From positions 1-39,904 of the forward strand of contig JAFSZO010000028.1 of NCBI GenBank assembly GCA_017455605.1: a stretch of DNA of 39,904 nucleotides. The letters are read 5' to 3'. Under the pieces are notes generated by a model that ran no database searches, was not told the origin of the DNA, and was given only the letters and a program-made list of their open reading frames with translations. Source of the DNA: Clostridia bacterium (GTDB taxonomy: Bacteria > Bacillota > Clostridia > Christensenellales > CAG-1252). Position 1 is the first letter of the stretch. The number at the start of each line of letters is the position of its first letter. The translations under genes and the position numbers were made by a program. Of the stretch, positions 31,817 through 39,904 are shown in pieces.

Positions 31817-32863
31817 ATGAGAAGCGTTACCGTAAATGCGTCTACTCCCTACGAAGTCGTGATCGGCGCCGGATTGTCCGGCAAGATCGGCGAATACCTC
31901 GCACGGCTCGGCCGAAAGGGCAAGGTGATGATCGTGACGGACAGCCACGTCGCGCCGCTCTACGCCGAAGGGGTGGCGGACGAACTGGTCTATCGCGGGT
32001 TCGAGCCGAGCATCTACACCTTCGACGCGGGCGAAGAGTCGAAAACGTTGAAGACTTACGGAGAGATCCTCGCCTTCCTCGCGGAGGAGGAATTCTCGCG
32101 CACCGATACCGTGCTCGCCCTCGGCGGCGGGGTCACGGGGGACATGGCGGGGTTCGCCGCGGCGACCTATATGCGCGGCGTCGCCTTCGTCAATATGCCG
32201 ACGACCTTGCTCGCGGCGATCGATTCCTCGGTCGGGGGCAAGACCGCCGTAGACCTGCCGCAAGGCAAGAACCTCGTCGGCGCCTTTTACCAGCCCTCGC
32301 TCGTCCTCTTCGATACGGACTTTATGAAGACTTTGCCTTACGACGAGATCCGCAACGGGCTCGGCGAAGGGGTGAAATACGCGGTGCTGGAAGGGGGCGC
32401 GATCTTTGACATCCTGTCCGAGGGGTTGACCTCGGAGAACCTCGAGGATTTCATCTACCTCTGCGTGGACGCGAAGCGGCGCATCGTGGAGGCGGACGAA
32501 AAGGAGGGCGGCAAGCGCAAGCTCCTGAACCTCGGGCACACCGTCGCCCACGCGGTGGAGACCTTGACCGAGTTCGTCGTGCCGCACGGCGTGGCGGTCG
32601 CGTACGGAGTGCGCGTGATGGCGCGCCTCGCCTCGCAACGGGGCGAACTGCCGGAAGAAGAATTCTACAAGATCGAAGAGCTGTTGCTCTCCAACGACCT
32701 CGGGCTGGAGCTCAATCCGATCGAGGAACTGATCCCGCACTTCGTCGCGGATAAGAAGCGGGCGGGGGACCGATTGACCCTCGTCACCATCGCGGGCATC
32801 GGCGACTGTCGCCTGACCGAGATCCCCGTCGCGGAAGCGGGTGCGTATTTTATGGTGGAATAA
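31817..32863 (+). CDS. aroB: 3-dehydroquinate synthase
   Basis: NAD- and metal-dependent second enzyme of the shikimate pathway, 348 aa. The start is the ATG at 31817, 1 bp after the isomerase TGA, since it gives the family N-terminus (VNASTPYEVVIGAGL). GGGVTGDMAGFAAATYMRG binds NAD; PTTLLAAIDSSVGGKTAVD, KNLVGAFYQP and GEGVKYAVL are active-site blocks, and metal ligands include the His residues in LGHTVAHAVE and VPHGVAVAYG. Spacing places it in one transcript with the isomerase upstream and the aroE-aroK fusion immediately downstream. Confidence 0.97.
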   Translation: MRSVTVNASTPYEVVIGAGLSGKIGEYLARLGRKGKVMIVTDSHVAPLYAEGVADELVYRGFEPSIYTFDAGEESKTLKTYGEILAFLAEEEFSRTDTVLALGGGVTGDMAGFAAATYMRGVAFVNMPTTLLAAIDSSVGGKTAVDLPQGKNLVGAFYQPSLVLFDTDFMKTLPYDEIRNGLGEGVKYAVLEGGAIFDILSEGLTSENLEDFIYLCVDAKRRIVEADEKEGGKRKLLNLGHTVAHAVETLTEFVVPHGVAVAYGVRVMARLASQRGELPEEEFYKIEELLLSNDLGLELNPIEELIPHFVADKKRAGDRLTLVTIAGIGDCRLTEIPVAEAGAYFMVE

Positions 32864-34084
32864 ATGGCGGATTACTGTTTGATCGGCAAAAGGCTGGATT
32901 ACAGCTATTCCAAGGTCGTACACAACAAGCTGGGGTACGATTACGACCTGACCGAAGTCGCGGAGGCTGACCTCGGCGCTTTTATGCGGTCGCACCGCTA
33001 TAAGGCGTTCAACGTCACGATCCCCTACAAGCGGGCGGTGATCCCCTATCTCGACGAACTGTCCGAAGAGGCGGCGGCGCTCGGCGTCGTCAACCTCGTG
33101 AAGGAAGAGAACGGGCGGCTGAAGGGATACAATATGGACATCCGCGGGATGGAGTACGCCCTCGCGCGAACGGGCGTCTCGCTCGCGGGCAAGAAGGTCG
33201 TGATCCTCGGCACGGGCAACACCTCGGACACGGCGGCGTATCTCGCGAAGAATGCGGGCGCCGCGGCGGTGGTGAAGGTGTCGAGAAGCGGCGAGGAGAA
33301 TTATACCACCGCCTCCAGGCATAAGGACGCGGCATACCTCATCAATACGACCCCCGTCGGCACCTATCCCGCGAACGAGGACTCGATCATCGATCTGTCG
33401 ATCTTTCCCGCGCTCGAAGGCGTGCAGGAGGTCATCTATAACCCCTTCAAGACTCGTCTCGTTCTGCAGGCGGAGGACCGTGGGCTCGCGGTGGCGACCG
33501 GTCTCGACATGCTGGTGGGGCAGGCGGCGTATTCGGCGGAAGTGTTCCACGGCACATTGCCCCCTATGGAACGGGTGGACGAGATCGTGCGGGAGATCCT
33601 TTCGGAGGACAGGAATATCTGGCTCATCGGGATGCCCTCCTGCGGCAAGACCACGATCGGGCGAGCCTTGGCACTCCGACTCGGCAAACCCTTCATCGAC
33701 GTGGACGAGGAGATCGTGAAGGCGCACGGCAACATCCCCGACATCTTCAGGAGCGAAGGGGAAGCGGTTTTTCGCAGTTATGAGAGCGAAGCTCTCGCCG
33801 ACGTCGCCAAGGGACACGGTAGGGTGATCGCGACGGGAGGCGGCGCGATAGAGCGGGAGAGAAACCTGCTCAATATGCGACAGAACGGCGTGATCGTCTA
33901 TCTGACGCGCGAGCTGTCCTCGCTCTCCGACGAGGGCAGACCCCTCAGCCAAGGAGGCAGGATCGCGGCGCTTTACGAGCGGCGAGCGCCCTTGTACGAG
34001 CGGGCGGCAACCCTCATCGTATCCAACGACGGCACCAAAGAAGAGACGGTGGAGACCATCGTCAAAGAGGTGGAAAAACTATGA
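32864..34084 (+). CDS. aroE-aroK: Shikimate dehydrogenase - shikimate kinase fusion
   Basis: A 406-aa bifunctional protein. Residues 1 to about 245 are shikimate dehydrogenase: DYSYSKVVHN, FNVTIPYK with the catalytic Lys, the NADP loop VVILGTGNTSDTAA, and LINTTPVGTYP. The usual substrate motif TDxxG reads MDIRG here. Residues about 250-406 are shikimate kinase: P-loop GMPSCGKTTIG (about 255-265), DVDEEI, FRSEGEAVFR, GGGAI and the lid region RPLSQ. The two steps follow each other in the pathway. The start directly follows the aroB stop, and the stop overlaps aroQ by 4 bp. The fusion is in one frame with no sign of error. Confidence 0.95.
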   Translation: MADYCLIGKRLDYSYSKVVHNKLGYDYDLTEVAEADLGAFMRSHRYKAFNVTIPYKRAVIPYLDELSEEAAALGVVNLVKEENGRLKGYNMDIRGMEYALARTGVSLAGKKVVILGTGNTSDTAAYLAKNAGAAAVVKVSRSGEENYTTASRHKDAAYLINTTPVGTYPANEDSIIDLSIFPALEGVQEVIYNPFKTRLVLQAEDRGLAVATGLDMLVGQAAYSAEVFHGTLPPMERVDEIVREILSEDRNIWLIGMPSCGKTTIGRALALRLGKPFIDVDEEIVKAHGNIPDIFRSEGEAVFRSYESEALADVAKGHGRVIATGGGAIERERNLLNMRQNGVIVYLTRELSSLSDEGRPLSQGGRIAALYERRAPLYERAATLIVSNDGTKEETVETIVKEVEKL

Positions 34085-34512
34085 AATTACTCGTTATCAA
34101 CGGTGTGAATCTGAATATGCTCGGCGTGCGCGAGCCCGATCTGTACGGCAAGAAGGACTACGCCTCCCTCGTGCGGGAGATCAAAGGGCACGCGCGGGAG
34201 ATCGGCGTCAAAGTGCGCTGCGTGCAGTCCAACTGCGAGGGGCGCATCGTGACCTATATCCAACGTGCGCTCGGTCGTTGCGACGGCATCGTCATCAACC
34301 CCGGCGCCTACACCCATACCTCGGTCGCGATCCTCGACGCGCTCAAAGCGGTGATGATCCCGACCGTTGAGGTACATTTGACCGACGTCGACAATCGCGA
34401 GGACTATCGCAAGGTCAGCTACGTGTCCGAGTACGCCTTTCTGCGCGTGACGGGCAAGGGGTTCGCGGGCTATCTCGAGGCGATGGATGCCCTCAAAGAG
34501 AGGTCGAAATGA
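34081..34512 (+). CDS. aroQ: 3-dehydroquinate dehydratase, type II
   Basis: A 143-aa type II enzyme that converts 3-dehydroquinate to 3-dehydroshikimate, typically as a dodecamer. NGVNLNMLGVREPDLYG includes the catalytic Tyr and Arg region, QSNCEGRIVTYIQ, INPGAYTHTSVAILDAL and VEVHLTDVDNREDYR supply the substrate-binding Asn, His and Arg. Its ATG overlaps the fusion gene stop, and its stop overlaps the next start, so translation is coupled along the chain. With aroB and aroE-aroK it covers chorismate-pathway steps 2 to 5; the remaining genes are outside the window. Confidence 0.97.
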   Translation: MKLLVINGVNLNMLGVREPDLYGKKDYASLVREIKGHAREIGVKVRCVQSNCEGRIVTYIQRALGRCDGIVINPGAYTHTSVAILDALKAVMIPTVEVHLTDVDNREDYRKVSYVSEYAFLRVTGKGFAGYLEAMDALKERSK

Positions 34513-35045
34513 GGGTCGCGATCGCGTCGGACGTGCACGGCTCCCTCCCTGCCGCAAGGGCGTTTCTCGAACGGGCGGACACGCTCGGAGCGGACAAGAT
34601 CCTGCTCCTCGGCGACCTATATTATCACGGCGCGCGCAATCCGCTCCCCGACGGGTACGCGCCCAAAGAGGTGGCGGCGCTCCTGAACGGGAACAAGGAG
34701 CGGCTCCTCGCGATCCGCGGCAACTGCGACAGCGACGTGGACGTCACGGTCTCCGACTTTGATCTCCTGCCCGCCGCGGTCCTCTCGATCGGCGGCAAGA
34801 CCGTCTTCGCCTCGCACGGCGATCGCTATGATATCGACTGCCCGCCCAAAGGGGAATACGACCTCGTGCTGTACGGGCACTATCACACCTGTTTTATCCG
34901 CGAGAAGGAGGGCGTGATCTACGCGAATCCCGGCTCGCTTTCCCTGCCCAAAGAGGGCACGCCTCCCGCGTTCTTATTCCTCGACGAGGACAAACTCACG
35001 CTGTACGCCCTGACGGGCGCCGTGCTGGCGGAACGCGCGCTATGA
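34509..35045 (+). CDS. YfcE/MJ0936-type metallophosphodiesterase
   Basis: A 178-aa calcineurin-like phosphoesterase. Metal-binding motifs are present in order: ASDVHGS (residues 6-12), LGDLYYHG, GNCDSDVD (canonical GNCD), ASHGDRY and GHYHTCF. A proline-glycine turn NPGSLSLP near the end is typical of YfcE. Such enzymes hydrolyse phosphodiesters in vitro; the physiological substrate is unknown. It overlaps aroQ and the following gene by 4 bp each. Confidence 0.92.
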   Translation: MRVAIASDVHGSLPAARAFLERADTLGADKILLLGDLYYHGARNPLPDGYAPKEVAALLNGNKERLLAIRGNCDSDVDVTVSDFDLLPAAVLSIGGKTVFASHGDRYDIDCPPKGEYDLVLYGHYHTCFIREKEGVIYANPGSLSLPKEGTPPAFLFLDEDKLTLYALTGAVLAERAL

Positions 35046-35959
35046 TCGACCTGCACCTCCATCTCGACGGTTCGTTGACCCCGCGAGAGGTGATCGAGCT
35101 CGCACGACTGACGGGCGTGACCCTTCCGACGTATCGTGAGGAAGAACTCTTCTCCCTGCTCACCTTTGACGGGCGGGGAACGTTGAACGATTATCTGACC
35201 AAATTCGATCTGCCGCTCTCCGTCCTGCAGACGGCGGAGGGGGTGGAATATGCCGTCCGCGCCCTTTGTGAGCGGCTCGCCGAAAAGAAATACGAATATG
35301 CCGAGATCCGTTTTGCCCCGATGCTGCACACGCGAAGGGGGGCGAGTGCGGACGACATCGTGAAAGGGGCTGTCAAGGGACTCAGAGCTTCTCGCTTGGA
35401 GGCGGGGCTCCTGCTCTGCTGTATGCGCGGCGCGTCCAATGCGGAGAACCTCGGGACGGTGGAACTCGCCGCGAAGTACCGCGGAGAGGGCGTGGTCGGC
35501 GTCGATCTCGCGGGGGCGGAAGCCCTCTATCCGACCGAGAACTATCGCGAAGTGTTCGCGCTCGCCTCCCGCCTCGGGCTGAACGTCACGATCCACGCGG
35601 GCGAAGCGGCGGGGGCGGACAGCGTTCGCGCGGCGCTCGACTTCGGCGCGAGACGCATCGGTCACGGCGTGGCGGCGGCAGGGAGCGAAGAACTCTTGAA
35701 ACGCATCGTCGCGGAGAACGTCTTGATCGAGGTCTGTCCGACGAGCAATGTGCAGACGGGCGCGGTCCCCTCTCTCTCGGAGCATCCGATCGCCCGCTTC
35801 CTCGAGCGCGGCGTCCCTGTTGCCATTTGCTCGGACAATATGACGGTCTCCGACACCGACGCTCGGCTGGAGTGGACGAAGGTGCAAGCGGCTTGCCGCC
35901 TTCCCGATACCGCGTATGAAAAGATGCTCGCGGCGGCGCGGTTGCATCGCTTTTCTTGA
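35042..35959 (+). CDS. add: Adenosine deaminase family protein
   Basis: A 305-aa zinc-dependent deaminase of the amidohydrolase superfamily. DLHLHLDGSL (zinc His pair, residues 4 and 6 region), RFAPMLH, IHAGEAAG (third His and catalytic Glu), RIGHGVAA, CPTSNVQTGAV and ICSDNMTVSDTD (zinc Asp) are all present. It is shorter than the usual 330-350 aa, mainly in the N-terminal and C-terminal helices. Adenosine is the likely substrate; adenine or a modified nucleoside cannot be excluded. Last gene of the overlapping chain from the isomerase; no T-rich hairpin was found after it. Confidence 0.88.
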   Translation: MIDLHLHLDGSLTPREVIELARLTGVTLPTYREEELFSLLTFDGRGTLNDYLTKFDLPLSVLQTAEGVEYAVRALCERLAEKKYEYAEIRFAPMLHTRRGASADDIVKGAVKGLRASRLEAGLLLCCMRGASNAENLGTVELAAKYRGEGVVGVDLAGAEALYPTENYREVFALASRLGLNVTIHAGEAAGADSVRAALDFGARRIGHGVAAAGSEELLKRIVAENVLIEVCPTSNVQTGAVPSLSEHPIARFLERGVPVAICSDNMTVSDTDARLEWTKVQAACRLPDTAYEKMLAAARLHRFS

Positions 35960-35986
35960 TTTTTTGACCTACTCGGCATTTCGCCC

Positions 35987-36016
35987 TTGCTTTTTCGGAT
36001 AAAAATATCGTATAAT
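35987..36016 (+). promoter_or_regulatory. Promoter of the triple-repeat acidic protein gene
   Basis: TTGCTT (35987-35992), 18 bp, TATAAT (36011-36016). Start near 36023, leader of about 20 nt, GGTGG before the ATG at 36044. Confidence 0.65.
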
Positions 36017-36043
36017 ATTTTTATCATTTTTTCGGTGGTGGCT

Positions 36044-38356
36044 ATGGAGAACATTCCTTTCAAGACCGATGCGGTCGAGATCAAGAGCAAGACCAAGAGC
36101 GGCAAGGTCAAGGTCGTGAAATACGACCGCAGTTTCCTGTCGCGCATCATACAGAATCCCAAGGCGAAGGGTTTCTATTCCGATCTCAAAAACTACTTCC
36201 TTTCCTTTGAAAAGGTCAAATCCCGCATCGCTTGGGGTGCGGAGAATTTTATGGTGGGCAGCGAGGCGGTGGTCCGATTGGTCGTTCGCGGCGGCGCTCT
36301 CTGCGTGCTCCTCGCCCTCGACCCGAATGCCTACAACCAAAAGGATTATCCGCATTTGGATTATTCCGATGATAAGGATTATCACACCACGCCCTTCTTC
36401 CTACCCGTGCGCAACGCCGCGGAGTTCAAGCTCGCACGCAGAATGGCGGCGGAGGCTTTTACTGCGCGTTGCGTATATACGATGGAGTTCCCCGCGCGGA
36501 CCGATTACCTCGGTGCCCTCCCGATGCAGAAGGACGACGCCCTCGTGAAGAAGGGTTTCATCAAGAAGAGCGAGAGCGAGATGAGCGAAGCGGACGCGAA
36601 AAAGGCGATCGCCGCCGCGATCAAGGCGGAGGCGGACGAGGAGAAGGAACTGGAATTCTTCGACGTCAAGAAGCCGCCCAAGAAGAAGCCCGAACCGCAA
36701 CCCGAACCCGAGCCGCAACCCGAACCCGAACCGCAACCCGAGGCGCCCGTCGCGGAGGACGAGGAAGAGATCGAGCGGTCGGACGAGGAGGACGTCGTTT
36801 TCGAGATCGCGGATGACGGGGTGCTGTTGACCGTGTACTTTGACAGGAGCTTTACCTCGCGCATCATCCAAAACGAGAAGGCGAAAGAGTATTACGGCGA
36901 GATCAAGAATTACGCGCTGTCTTTCGGCGTGAAGTCCCGCATTTCTTGGCGCGCGGACCGCATCTATCGCGGGCGCGTTCCCTATCTCTTCGCGAAGGTC
37001 AGGGGCAAGACGCTGTGTCTGTATCTCGCGCTCGACCCTGCCGCGTACGAGACTCGCATCTATCACCAGATCGACGTGTCGGATAAGAAGTGTTACGCGA
37101 ATACCCCGATGATGATCCGCGTAAAGAGCGACCTCGGACTGAAGAAGGCGAAGAGATTGATCGAGGAGATGCTGACGGCGGCGGGCTATCAACGAAAAGA
37201 GATCGTCCCCGTGGACTATCCCGCTCTCTATCCCTACGAGGAGACCGACGCGCTGATCGAACGCAAGCTCATCAAGCGCATCGAGCGCAAGCCGTGGGAA
37301 TTGCCGAGCCGAGAGGATGGGCTCGAAGAGGTCGCTTTCGAGCCGGCGGACGATGAAGGAGTCGAGACGGAAAGGGCGGAGGACGCCTCCGTTGAGCCCG
37401 ACGAACCGTCGGAAACGGAGGAAACTCCCGCCTCGGACGAAGAGGTGACAAACGAACCCGAAGCAGTCGCGGAAGAACCGTCGGAAGTCTCCGAAGAAGT
37501 AATAGACAAACCTACAGAAGTAGTGGCAGACGATCCCATCGAGACGTCGGACGAGCCCGTTGCGGCGGCGGAAGAGCCTCTGCAAGAGAGCGAAGCAACA
37601 GAACCTCCCGCCTGCGAAGAGGAGACGGAGGAGGAGATCGAGGAAGTGGATTTCGAGCTCGCCGAAGAGGAGGACGACGCGGAAGAGGTCACCTTTGAAC
37701 TCGTCAGCGAGGAGGAAGAGGACGCGGACGACGCGGAAGAGGTCAGTTTCGAGTTGGTGGACGAATCCGCGGCGAAGGACGAGGTCGGAGCGATGGAGGC
37801 TTACGACACCGAAGGACAACAGGGCAGATACGTCACCTTGAAGAAATACGTTCGCGGGTTCGCCGCCAAGATGAAGCAGGGCGAAGGGGAGCGCAAAGAC
37901 TACTACGCCGAGATCAAGGCGAAGTTGCTCTCCTACCAAGGGGTGAAGGCGTCCGAGAGCTTTTCGGGCGACTCCTTTAAGAAGGGCTCGCGGCTCCTCC
38001 TGAAATCGCGCATCCGCGGCAAGACGCTGTGTCTCTTCTACGCGCTGAACGTGGACAATTATCGTCAGACCGTCTATCACCATCAGTACAAGGGCGACGT
38101 GAAGGCGTATGCCACGACCCCGATGATGATCCGTGTGAAGAGCGAGCAGGGACTCGCTCGGGCGCTACGTCTGATCGAGGAGATGGAACGCAACTATCTC
38201 CTTAGGCCGGGCGATCCCGTCTCGGCGCGAGAGGTCCGCAATACCTATGCTTTTGAGGAGACGCCTGTGCTGGTCGAGAAAGGGCTCGTCAAGACCCGCC
38301 TCGTGACGGTGACCGAGTACGAAGCGGAACGCTTGCTGAAGAAGACGATACGCTGA
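36044..38356 (+). CDS. Acidic protein with three copies of an uncharacterised domain
   Basis: A 770-aa protein. The ATG at 36044 is used, because upstream sequence in this frame is promoter. Three copies of a domain of about 140 residues begin near residues 27, 264 and 600. Each has YDRSF-like or YVRGF-like openings, YYGEIKN-type, LSYxGVKSR-type, RGKTLCLYLAL-type and TPMMIRVKS-type blocks, and a final LIEEM helix. Linkers are low complexity: PEPQPEPE repeats near residues 208-242 and a Glu/Asp/Ser/Val-rich stretch of about 175 residues (about 420-595) with internal repeats EEVSFELVDE-like. No signal peptide or membrane span. I have seen similar domains in Clostridia hypothetical proteins but know no function. 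Confidence 0.85.
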   Translation: MENIPFKTDAVEIKSKTKSGKVKVVKYDRSFLSRIIQNPKAKGFYSDLKNYFLSFEKVKSRIAWGAENFMVGSEAVVRLVVRGGALCVLLALDPNAYNQKDYPHLDYSDDKDYHTTPFFLPVRNAAEFKLARRMAAEAFTARCVYTMEFPARTDYLGALPMQKDDALVKKGFIKKSESEMSEADAKKAIAAAIKAEADEEKELEFFDVKKPPKKKPEPQPEPEPQPEPEPQPEAPVAEDEEEIERSDEEDVVFEIADDGVLLTVYFDRSFTSRIIQNEKAKEYYGEIKNYALSFGVKSRISWRADRIYRGRVPYLFAKVRGKTLCLYLALDPAAYETRIYHQIDVSDKKCYANTPMMIRVKSDLGLKKAKRLIEEMLTAAGYQRKEIVPVDYPALYPYEETDALIERKLIKRIERKPWELPSREDGLEEVAFEPADDEGVETERAEDASVEPDEPSETEETPASDEEVTNEPEAVAEEPSEVSEEVIDKPTEVVADDPIETSDEPVAAAEEPLQESEATEPPACEEETEEEIEEVDFELAEEEDDAEEVTFELVSEEEEDADDAEEVSFELVDESAAKDEVGAMEAYDTEGQQGRYVTLKKYVRGFAAKMKQGEGERKDYYAEIKAKLLSYQGVKASESFSGDSFKKGSRLLLKSRIRGKTLCLFYALNVDNYRQTVYHHQYKGDVKAYATTPMMIRVKSEQGLARALRLIEEMERNYLLRPGDPVSAREVRNTYAFEETPVLVEKGLVKTRLVTVTEYEAERLLKKTIR

Positions 38357-38440
38357 TAACGGTTGATAATAGGCTCGCTGCGATCCTTCCGACAGGGATG
38401 GATCGAAACGCAGTGACCATTCACTTTCATTTCCTTGATA

Positions 38441-38465
38441 AAATACGGGCGCAGTTCGCGCCCGT
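38441..38465. terminator. Bidirectional terminator between convergent genes
   Basis: ACGGGCGC (38445-38452) and GCGCCCGT (38458-38465) form a perfect 8-bp stem with loop AGTTC. A-rich sequence on the left serves spoIVA on the minus strand; TTTCGTT on the right serves the plus-strand gene. Confidence 0.75.
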
Positions 38466-38469
38466 TTCG

Positions 38470-39904
38470 TTATAGCAAGATACAGATCATTCCGCCCCGT
38501 CCTTCGTTCACCATCTTGCCGAGGGTACGGCGCACTTTGTTTTGCGCGTCGGCGGGGATGCCGGAGAGTTTGTTTTGGATCTCCTCCCGCACGAGGGTGT
38601 TGAGCGATTTGCCGAAGAGGTTGGTCTCCCAGATCCCTTTCTTGTCCGTCTCGAACTCGCTCATCAGATACTTGACCATCTCTTCCCCTTGTTGTTCCGA
38701 TCCGACGATCGGGTCGACCTCGGCGCCTACGTCTACCCGCATGATGTGCAGGGAGGGAGCGGAGGCTTTGAGGCGTACGCCGCATTTGCCCGATTGCTTG
38801 AAGATCTCGGGCTCCTCCAGCACCATTTCCTCGATCGTGGGAGCCACCACGCCGTAGCCCTTTTCCGCGACGTCGGCGAGGGCGCCTTTCAGCTTTTCGT
38901 AGGCTTTGCCCGCCTCGGACAGATAGCGCACGTAGGTCATCATTCCGTATTCGCCGTCGATCAGGGTGCCCGTCTCCTCGCTGATGACTTTGTAGAAGAG
39001 CCCTTCGGCAGGGGTCAGGGTGAGGGTCGCCTTGCCGCAGGAAGCGTCGGCGGCGTCGACGGTGCAGGCGGAGAAATGCTCGTCGCCATCCGTGAGGTCC
39101 GAGAGCGAGGCGAGGTCGCGCATCTTTTCGACGGTCTGCACTCGCTCGGCGATCCGCTCCGTCAGTCCCGTCAGTATGCTGTTGCCGTTCGAGAGGGCGC
39201 GCATCCAGTCGGGGATCACGAAGTCGAGGGTCTTGACGGGGAACTCCATCAGGACCTTTTCGAGCACGTCGCGGAAGTCTTCTTCGTCCATCTTGAGGAC
39301 GTCTTTCGCGAGGACGGTCACCCCGTAGCGTTCGGCGAGAGCGTCCGCGAGCTTTTGAGTGTCCTCGGCGCGCGGGTTCTTGGTGTTCAGGATCACGACG
39401 AAGGGCTTGCCGAGCTCCTTCATCTCGCGTACGACGCGCTCCTCCGCCCGTAGATAGGATCCGCGCGGGATGTCGGTCACGGAGCCGTCCTGCGTGACCA
39501 CCACGCCGATCGTGCTGTGGTCGCGGATCACCTTCTCGGTGCCGATCTCCGCCGCCCGCTCGAAGGGGATCTCCTCCTCCTGCCAAGGGGTGCGCACCAT
39601 TCTGGGCTTGCCGTCTTCTTTGTCTCCCTCGGCGCCCTCGACCATGTACCCGACGCAGTCGATCAGGCGCACCTTCGCGGTGACCTTGCCTCCCACCGTC
39701 AGCTTGATCGCATCCGCAGGGACGAACTTGGGTTGGGTGGTCATCACGATCCTGCCGCCCGCCGACTGGGGCATCTCGTCCGTCGCGCGCTTCTGCTCGC
39801 CGGCGTCCGCGATCTCGGGCAGGATCAGACTCTCCATAAATCGCTTGATGAAGGTGGATTTGCCCGTCCTCACGGGTCCGACTACGCCGATATAGAGGTC
39901 GCCC
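38470..39904 (-). CDS. spoIVA: Stage IV sporulation protein A (N-terminus cut by window end)
   Basis: Coat morphogenetic ATPase that polymerises on the forespore surface in the mother cell. The frame is open to the window edge; about 477 of an expected 490 residues are present. Just inside the edge is the Walker A GVVGPVRTGKSTFIKRF, followed by LPEIADAGEQKRATDEMPQ, IDCVGYMVEGAEG and DHSTIGVVVTQDGS, all diagnostic of SpoIVA. The C-terminus ending GRGGMICILL matches the region needed for SpoVM and membrane localisation. The gene converges on the triple-repeat gene at a shared terminator; its promoter is outside the window. Confidence 0.97.
   Translation of the reverse strand, partial: GDLYIGVVGPVRTGKSTFIKRFMESLILPEIADAGEQKRATDEMPQSAGGRIVMTTQPKFVPADAIKLTVGGKVTAKVRLIDCVGYMVEGAEGDKEDGKPRMVRTPWQEEEIPFERAAEIGTEKVIRDHSTIGVVVTQDGSVTDIPRGSYLRAEERVVREMKELGKPFVVILNTKNPRAEDTQKLADALAERYGVTVLAKDVLKMDEEDFRDVLEKVLMEFPVKTLDFVIPDWMRALSNGNSILTGLTERIAERVQTVEKMRDLASLSDLTDGDEHFSACTVDAADASCGKATLTLTPAEGLFYKVISEETGTLIDGEYGMMTYVRYLSEAGKAYEKLKGALADVAEKGYGVVAPTIEEMVLEEPEIFKQSGKCGVRLKASAPSLHIMRVDVGAEVDPIVGSEQQGEEMVKYLMSEFETDKKGIWETNLFGKSLNTLVREEIQNKLSGIPADAQNKVRRTLGKMVNEGRGGMICILL

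Overview
The window (39.9 kb, roughly 55-60% GC by eye) looks like a chromosomal segment of an endospore-forming Clostridia-type Firmicute, probably an uncultured gut lineage. The evidence is five sporulation genes (spoIVA, spoVT, a spoIVFB-type protease, a spoIIQ-like M23 peptidase, a CotH-like lipoprotein), the Firmicute gene orders spoVT-flippase-mazG and minD-minE-spoIVFB-radical SAM pair, a dimeric-type glycyl-tRNA synthetase, and strong GGAGG ribosome binding sites. I cannot name the species. I saw no rRNA, tRNA, phage genes, transposase or CRISPR array.

Layout. 1-1249: tail of a membrane protein, then an unusual fusion of an RNA-polymerase-alpha-CTD-like domain, a charged linker and WG repeats. 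1310-9192: an operon of an ABC ATPase, its permease, and two large paralogous exported proteins with bacterial Ig-like repeats and a beta-helix. 9356-11075: a divergent cysteine-rich microprotein and glycyl-tRNA synthetase. 11157-15671: minD, minE, a tiny membrane ORF where SpoIVFA would be expected, spoIVFB, and the TIGR03960/TIGR03936-type radical SAM pair. 15672-18670: an MFS transporter embedded in a repeat-rich intergenic landscape. 18671-25008: an amino-acid kinase, spoVT, a flippase, mazG, a tRNA-dihydrouridine synthase and a CotH-like lipoprotein. 25147-28794: lower glycolysis (pgk, tpiA, gpmI). 28933-30798: an exonuclease, a small membrane protein and the SpoIIQ-like peptidase. 30937-35959: an interrupted sugar-phosphate isomerase followed by a translationally coupled shikimate chain (aroB, aroE-aroK fusion, aroQ), a phosphodiesterase and adenosine deaminase. 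36044-38356: an acidic protein with three copies of an unnamed domain. 38470-39904: spoIVA, cut by the window end.

The most unusual signal is non-coding. Four elements of about 125 bp (16072-16196, 18028-18157, 18211-18335, 18534-18660) share a central hairpin CGTAC-N5-GTACG. In all four it lies 56 nt from one end and 54 nt from the other, when the two longer ones are trimmed to 125-126 bp. Each element is closed by a terminal inverted repeat whose sequence differs between copies but stays complementary, which is what base-pair covariation looks like. Two copies sit directly against the ribosome binding sites of two unrelated genes, inside a longer composite cassette (heptamer repeats, a short conserved box, roughly 84-94 bp units, then the 125-bp element) that occurs twice. 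A fifth core hairpin lies just after gpmI. I know of no named family that fits.

Other points: a single in-frame TAG interrupts the sugar isomerase; TAG ends only one of the 35 genes I call; and two genes have near-consensus promoters so close to their ATG that their mRNAs should be leaderless.
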